A stretch of 36,172 nucleotides of DNA. It comes from Bacillota bacterium (GTDB taxonomy: Bacteria > Bacillota > Clostridia > Oscillospirales > Ethanoligenentaceae). The notes under the pieces were generated by a model, which made no database searches, was not told the DNA's origin, and worked only from the letters and a program-made list of their open reading frames with translations. Of the stretch, positions 33,036-36,172 are shown piece by piece. Numbering within the stretch: position 1 is the stretch's first letter; each line of letters opens with the position of its first letter. The position numbers and the translations under genes are program-made. Location: contig JAEWAE010000013.1 in NCBI GenBank assembly GCA_023391835.1, positions 1 to 36,172 of the forward strand, given 5' to 3'.

Positions 33036-34430
33036 TTAGCGGGGCTGATCGGGCGCTTGCTGTGCGGCGACCATGCGCGACAGGGATGTGAGCAATTCCG
33101 GCGACCGGGAAAGTTGTTCCGCGAGAGCTTGAACGTCCACGGGCGGCTGTGCAGGTTCTGACGGTGCTTTGACTTCCCGCAGATCAGGATTTGCGTAGAA
33201 AGCACTCTCGAACTTCTGTGCGTTGATTTTCCGATCCTCGTCCAAAATATGCGCGTAGATTTTTGTGATCATCTCGATCTCGGTATGGCCGGTGTCCCCT
33301 TGCGTCGCTTTCAGGTCGCCGTGATTCAGCTTGAGCTTGTACGTCGTGCTGGAATGCCGCAGGCTGTGAAATACGACGTTGGGCAACCCGGCGGTTTCCT
33401 TGAGCTTGGAGAATTCCTTCAGAATGATTCGGTCGTCGCAGGGGCGACCGTTGGACTGCGCCACGACAAGGTTGAAGTCCTGATACTCGTCTCCCAGAAA
33501 GCTTTTCATTTCTTCCTGCGACTGTCGCCATTTCCGCAAAATATAGGCCAGCGTTTTGGGAAGCCATATTTTGCGGATGCTCGTCTCCGTCTTAGGCTTT
33601 TTCAAAATTAGTCGCGTTTTCGTGTCGCAGAGCAGCGGCTTGAAAATATAGTAGACATCCCGCTCGCCCAGCATTTCGATGGCATGCTTGGATGCCCGCG
33701 TCAGTTCCTTGTCGATGTAGACGGAGGCATTGTCTTTGGCAATATCCGCATCTGTGATGTGGACGTTGTCCCAGGTCAGCCCCAAAATTTCGCCCATACG
33801 CAGCGAGCAGGCAAACGCCAGATTGATGGCCACATAGAGCCTGCTGTCCGTGCATGCATCGAGCGCCGTGCGGATCATCTCGGCTGTCCAGATTTCCCGC
33901 CGTTTATATACGGTTTTGGGCAAAACGGCATTCTTAAATGGATTTTTGCCGATAAGTTCCCAGCGAACGGCCTGCCCGAAGGCGCAGCTTAACAACTTGA
34001 TGATTTTTTCGATGGTTTTACCGGTCACATATTTCGTAGAGGGTTTCCGGGTCGGGGTGCCGACGCAAGGCGTCTTTCGTAAGGTCTGGATGTATTTGTC
34101 CACCGCCCTTGTGTTGATCGACTGAATGTGCATGTCCCCGATGATGGGATCAATGTAGTTGCCGATTAAGGCGGTGCAGCCATCATACATCGAAATGCCC
34201 CAACGTTTTTCACCGTAGGTTGAAACAAAGTCTTTCAAAAATTCGGTTACGGATTGCTGGACAGGCGGAATGTAGGTGCCGCTCAGCAGTTGATTCTCCA
34301 CTTCGGCTTTGCGCCGGATGGCTTCTTTATAGGTCGGTACGCTTTCCCACTTCTGTTTGGATTCGCCGTCCTCATTGGTGTAATTGTAAACGACGGCATA
34401 GTTTGTCTTGCGTTTGATGATGGTAGCCAT
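33036..34430 (-). CDS. int: Tyrosine recombinase / integrase of an integrative element
   Basis: A 464-residue phage/ICE-type integrase. The N-terminal 60 residues resemble the arm-binding domain, residues 60-170 the core-binding SAM-like domain, and the catalytic domain contains Arg211 ('CSLRMGEILGLTW'), Lys280 ('KKPKTETSIRKIWLP'), His355 and Arg358 ('FHSLRHSSTTY'), His382 ('GDTGHTEIEM') and the nucleophile Tyr392 ('TKIYAHIL'). All are intact. ATG 34430 follows GGGAGGAA. It is transcribed toward tRNA-Arg, downstream of an excisionase-like gene by 25 bases, the Tn916-like xis-int order. Some 40 residues after the catalytic domain are Pro/Gln-rich and unassigned. Confidence 0.95.
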   Translation of the reverse strand: MATIIKRKTNYAVVYNYTNEDGESKQKWESVPTYKEAIRRKAEVENQLLSGTYIPPVQQSVTEFLKDFVSTYGEKRWGISMYDGCTALIGNYIDPIIGDMHIQSINTRAVDKYIQTLRKTPCVGTPTRKPSTKYVTGKTIEKIIKLLSCAFGQAVRWELIGKNPFKNAVLPKTVYKRREIWTAEMIRTALDACTDSRLYVAINLAFACSLRMGEILGLTWDNVHITDADIAKDNASVYIDKELTRASKHAIEMLGERDVYYIFKPLLCDTKTRLILKKPKTETSIRKIWLPKTLAYILRKWRQSQEEMKSFLGDEYQDFNLVVAQSNGRPCDDRIILKEFSKLKETAGLPNVVFHSLRHSSTTYKLKLNHGDLKATQGDTGHTEIEMITKIYAHILDEDRKINAQKFESAFYANPDLREVKAPSEPAQPPVDVQALAEQLSRSPELLTSLSRMVAAQQAPDQPR

Positions 34431-34455
34431 ACTGTATTCCTCCCGATTTGAGCAG

Positions 34456-34668
34456 TCATAAATTTTGGCTGTCCAACCACTCGTCAAAGGATTTTTTTGA
34501 TACCCGTATGGACGTACCGATGCGTACAGTTTTGAAACAGCCCTGCTTTACCAGATGATACGCAGAGGATCGGCCAATGCCTAAAATAGAGGCAATGTCT
34601 TCAACCCTATACGTTCTCCGGGCCGGGGCAGGTATGTTTCGAACACTATCGGTGACACCTTGATTCAT
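34456..34668 (-). CDS. Excisionase-like helix-turn-helix protein
   Basis: A 70-residue protein with a MerR/excisionase-type DNA-binding domain: 'TYRVEDIASILGIGRSSAYHL' is the helix-turn-helix and 'GCFKTVRIGTSIRVSKKSFDEWL' the wing and final helix. Such proteins direct the integrase toward excision. ATG 34668 is preceded by GGAAGGGG. It lies 25 bases before int and should be cotranscribed. Confidence 0.9.
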   Translation of the reverse strand: MNQGVTDSVRNIPAPARRTYRVEDIASILGIGRSSAYHLVKQGCFKTVRIGTSIRVSKKSFDEWLDSQNL

Positions 34669-35234
34669 AAACCCCTTCCCCCTTATATTTCCCGATAGCG
34701 CGCTGCCTTGGTATCTTGCCCCCTTATTGTAAATCGGCGCGCAATATGATGCAATGTTGCGTCATGCGGGTGCGGTTTGCATCGGCACCACAGATATAGG
34801 CTGGCTCCACAGAAGCAGAGCCAACCCATGATCTCTAATGCCGATGTTCTGCCGTATTTGCCACGCATCCCCGACAGGGGCAATATTTCAGGCTGCGACC
34901 GGTTCAGCCGCATCATAGCTCCGCAGTACCGTCCCTTTGCCAAAGGGTTCGCATACCGCAGAGGCTCCCCCTCAAGTCCGTGGGAGGCCGTGTAGAAGTA
35001 TCATTGTGTCCCGCGTGTGTTATCGCGCCCGGTTTACCAAGACCGTGTTGGAGAGCGCGTGGATCGCTCCGGCTTCCGCCATCATCGCGCCGCCCCTCCT
35101 TCGCTTGCCGCTTTCGCAGCCACGCGGGGTATGTACCTGAAATATGGGGTATTCAATTGTCGAGGTACAGTAGAAGGCTCTCAAAAAGTCCTTCTACTTA
35201 TCGTGAGATGAAACGTACAATTGTCATCCCCAAT
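34669..35234. other. Element intergenic region, no convincing gene
   Basis: About 570 bases. A minus-strand frame ending at 34683 (up to 86 residues from TTG 34943, or 77 from ATG 34916) has one hydrophobic stretch rich in Cys and Trp and only a crowded GGAG before the ATG; I do not trust it. A stem TGGCTC/GAGCCA lies near 34803-34825, an imperfect palindrome around GATGCAATGTTGCGTC near 34748-34763 might be an integrase or excisionase arm site, and a perfect 9-base inverted repeat AGTAGAAGG/CCTTCTACT lies at 35169-35198. Confidence 0.4.
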
Positions 35235-35660
35235 TTACAGGTATTTTTTCATAAAGTTTCGGATGTTCTCCAAGCCCTTGCGGATGGATGCGTCGATCAC
35301 CTGCCTTGTGACGCCCTCCGCACGGGCAATGGCCGCTTTGCTCACACCGGAAAAATAGTATGCGTAGATCCGCCGGGCTTGTTTCTCCGGTAAGGCGGAA
35401 ATAGCTTCGGCCAAATGTTTGGCGATGGATGCCTGCTCATAAGCTTCCTCGGCGGAGGGTTCACTGTTAAGGATGTGATTTTCAATGCCATCCTCCCGAT
35501 CAAGGGAGTATTGCGCTTTGTTATAGTATTTACGCCCACGATAAGACGCCTCTTTCCTCTTTGACGCGGCGAAAATATCTTCCACCTCGTCGGGAACTTC
35601 AATAAAGCAATCGGATTTATACTGAGCCGGGTAGTAGTCGCGCAAATTGATATATTTCAT
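35235..35660 (-). CDS. Sigma-70-region-4-like regulator of integrative elements
   Basis: A 141-residue protein starting MKYINLRDYYP. 'YSLDREDGIE' in the middle and 'LPEKQARRIYAYYFSGVSKAAIARAEGVTRQVI' in parts toward the C-terminus (from residue 91) match the small sigma-like proteins found upstream of xis-int in Tn916-like and clostridial conjugative elements; the helix-turn-helix is about residues 103-135. It lacks sigma region 2, so it is probably a regulator rather than a full sigma factor. ATG 35660 follows GGAGGAA. Same strand as xis and int, separated from them by about 570 bases. Confidence 0.85.
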   Translation of the reverse strand: MKYINLRDYYPAQYKSDCFIEVPDEVEDIFAASKRKEASYRGRKYYNKAQYSLDREDGIENHILNSEPSAEEAYEQASIAKHLAEAISALPEKQARRIYAYYFSGVSKAAIARAEGVTRQVIDASIRKGLENIRNFMKKYL

Positions 35661-35767
35661 ATGTAATTCCTCCGTTTTGATGTCCTGGGTGGAACGAACC
35701 AAAACGGAGGCGGCGGTGATCGACAACCCGGATGCCCTGTTATGTCGCTTTGATCAAAAGGGACAAT

Positions 35768-35813
35768 AAAAAATGTCGGACAGCAAGTTTACAACTTGCC
35801 GTTCGACATTTTT
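35768..35813 (-). terminator. Terminator upstream of the sigma-like gene
   Basis: A long, slightly imperfect stem (35768-35789 with 35793-35813), followed on the minus strand by six T and ATTG. The right arm also ends in five T, so it could act in both directions. It implies a minus-strand transcript arriving from the right, although I see no supported gene between 35814 and 36050. Confidence 0.7.
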
Positions 35814-36050
35814 CGACATTATAAAGAGTTGGACGCTGAATAAAAATTCAGCTATGATTTTGATTGATGCTGTTTCAATCTCTATGCCATGGAAATGATC
35901 TTCCACAAGAGCAGTCTTTTTTATTAACCAGTGGAACAGTTTGTCCACAGAATTCGCCTCCCAAAATGCCGCCTTTGGCGACACGCCGGACAAGGCGTGC
36001 TTTGATTGCACTAAGCTACTATGGCCTAATGTGTTCAGAAATAATAATCA
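35814..36050. other. AT-richer stretch without a supported gene
   Basis: The one frame here (minus, ending at 35754, GTG at 36011) lacks a ribosome site and runs through the terminator stem at 35768-35813. Short stems CCGCC/GGCG near 35971-35982 are visible. I recognise nothing else. Confidence 0.35.
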
Positions 36051-36172
36051 AAACCACGCGTTGAACGCGTGGTATGCACCAGCCCTAGAAGGGCATATTA
36101 CTGACATGCGTCTTAAGACGCATTGAAAAAATCTGCCAACCGCATTATCTTTACAGGCCGCCGCTAAAGCGG
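36051..36172 (+). mobile_element. Hairpin cluster resembling an IS200/IS605-type end or associated RNA (cut by window edge)
   Basis: Four palindromes follow each other closely: CCACGCGTT/AACGCGTGG (36054-36072), GCCCT/AGGGC with loop AGA (36082-36094), the perfect 18-base ATGCGTCTTAAGACGCAT (36106-36123) and CCGCT/AGCGG (36161-36172). Such sets of subterminal hairpins are typical of IS200/IS605-family ends and their structured RNAs. No transposase gene is visible before the window ends, so the assignment rests on structure and remembered similarity only. Confidence 0.45.

Noticed and set aside
35754..36011. Possible 85-residue minus-strand gene
   Set aside because: It starts with a GTG lacking a ribosome site and reads through the whole terminator stem at 35768-35813.

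Overview
The window looks like chromosomal DNA from a GC-rich Gram-positive anaerobe, most likely a clostridial (Oscillospiraceae-like) bacterium. Reasons: an unsplit sufC-B-D-S-U operon, a CymR-type Rrf2 repressor beside cysK, a MoxR/DUF58/transglutaminase operon, TTG and GTG starts with strong AGGAGG-type ribosome sites, and AT-rich sigma-A promoters standing out of GC-rich DNA. The lineage is inference; no rRNA or other phylogenetic marker is present.

Layout. 1-5.7 kb (minus): a small TM1266/ACT-like protein and a GH24 lysozyme under one promoter, then a MoxR ATPase - DUF58 - membrane transglutaminase operon. 6.1-9.4 kb (plus): Gfo/Idh/MocA oxidoreductase, M19 dipeptidase, and a DedA-PAP2-like fusion protein whose strong ribosome site faces ATC instead of ATG. 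9.5-15 kb (minus): htpG, then a salvage operon of purine nucleoside phosphorylase, MtnA isomerase and MTA/SAH-type deaminase. Together these could turn methylthioadenosine or 5'-deoxyadenosine into the matching ribulose-1-phosphate. 15.3-18.1 kb (plus): a SIS-domain sugar-phosphate enzyme and an aldehyde dehydrogenase, each with its own terminator. 18.1-20.7 kb (minus): GH88 and GH1 glycosidases.

20.9-29.9 kb (all minus) is a sulfur block: cysK, cymR, sufU-S-D-B-C, a TtcA-type tRNA thiolase and a NifS-like cysteine desulfurase. CysK makes cysteine, CymR probably senses cysteine supply, SufS/SufU/SufBCD build Fe-S clusters, and NifS-like/TtcA use cysteine sulfur for tRNA thiolation. 30.0-32.2 kb (minus) holds a Bax-inhibitor-1 family membrane protein and a secreted coiled-coil NlpC/P60 peptidoglycan hydrolase behind a long structured leader.

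32.6-36.2 kb is a junction with mobile DNA: a promoter-terminator unit, a truncated tRNA-Arg(CCT) copy, an intact tRNA-Arg(CCT), then a tyrosine integrase, an excisionase-like protein and a sigma-like regulator pointing at the tRNA. This is the usual integrase end of an integrative element, which continues past the right edge. The last 120 bases hold four close-set palindromes resembling an IS200/IS605-type end or an associated structured RNA.

The points most worth a second look are the ATC start, the PNP-MtnA-deaminase cassette, the operator-like palindromes at cysK and cymR, the uncharacterised NlpC/P60 leader, the tRNA-Arg scar and the hairpin cluster at the right edge. I found no CRISPR array, no rRNA and no clearly new multi-gene defence system.
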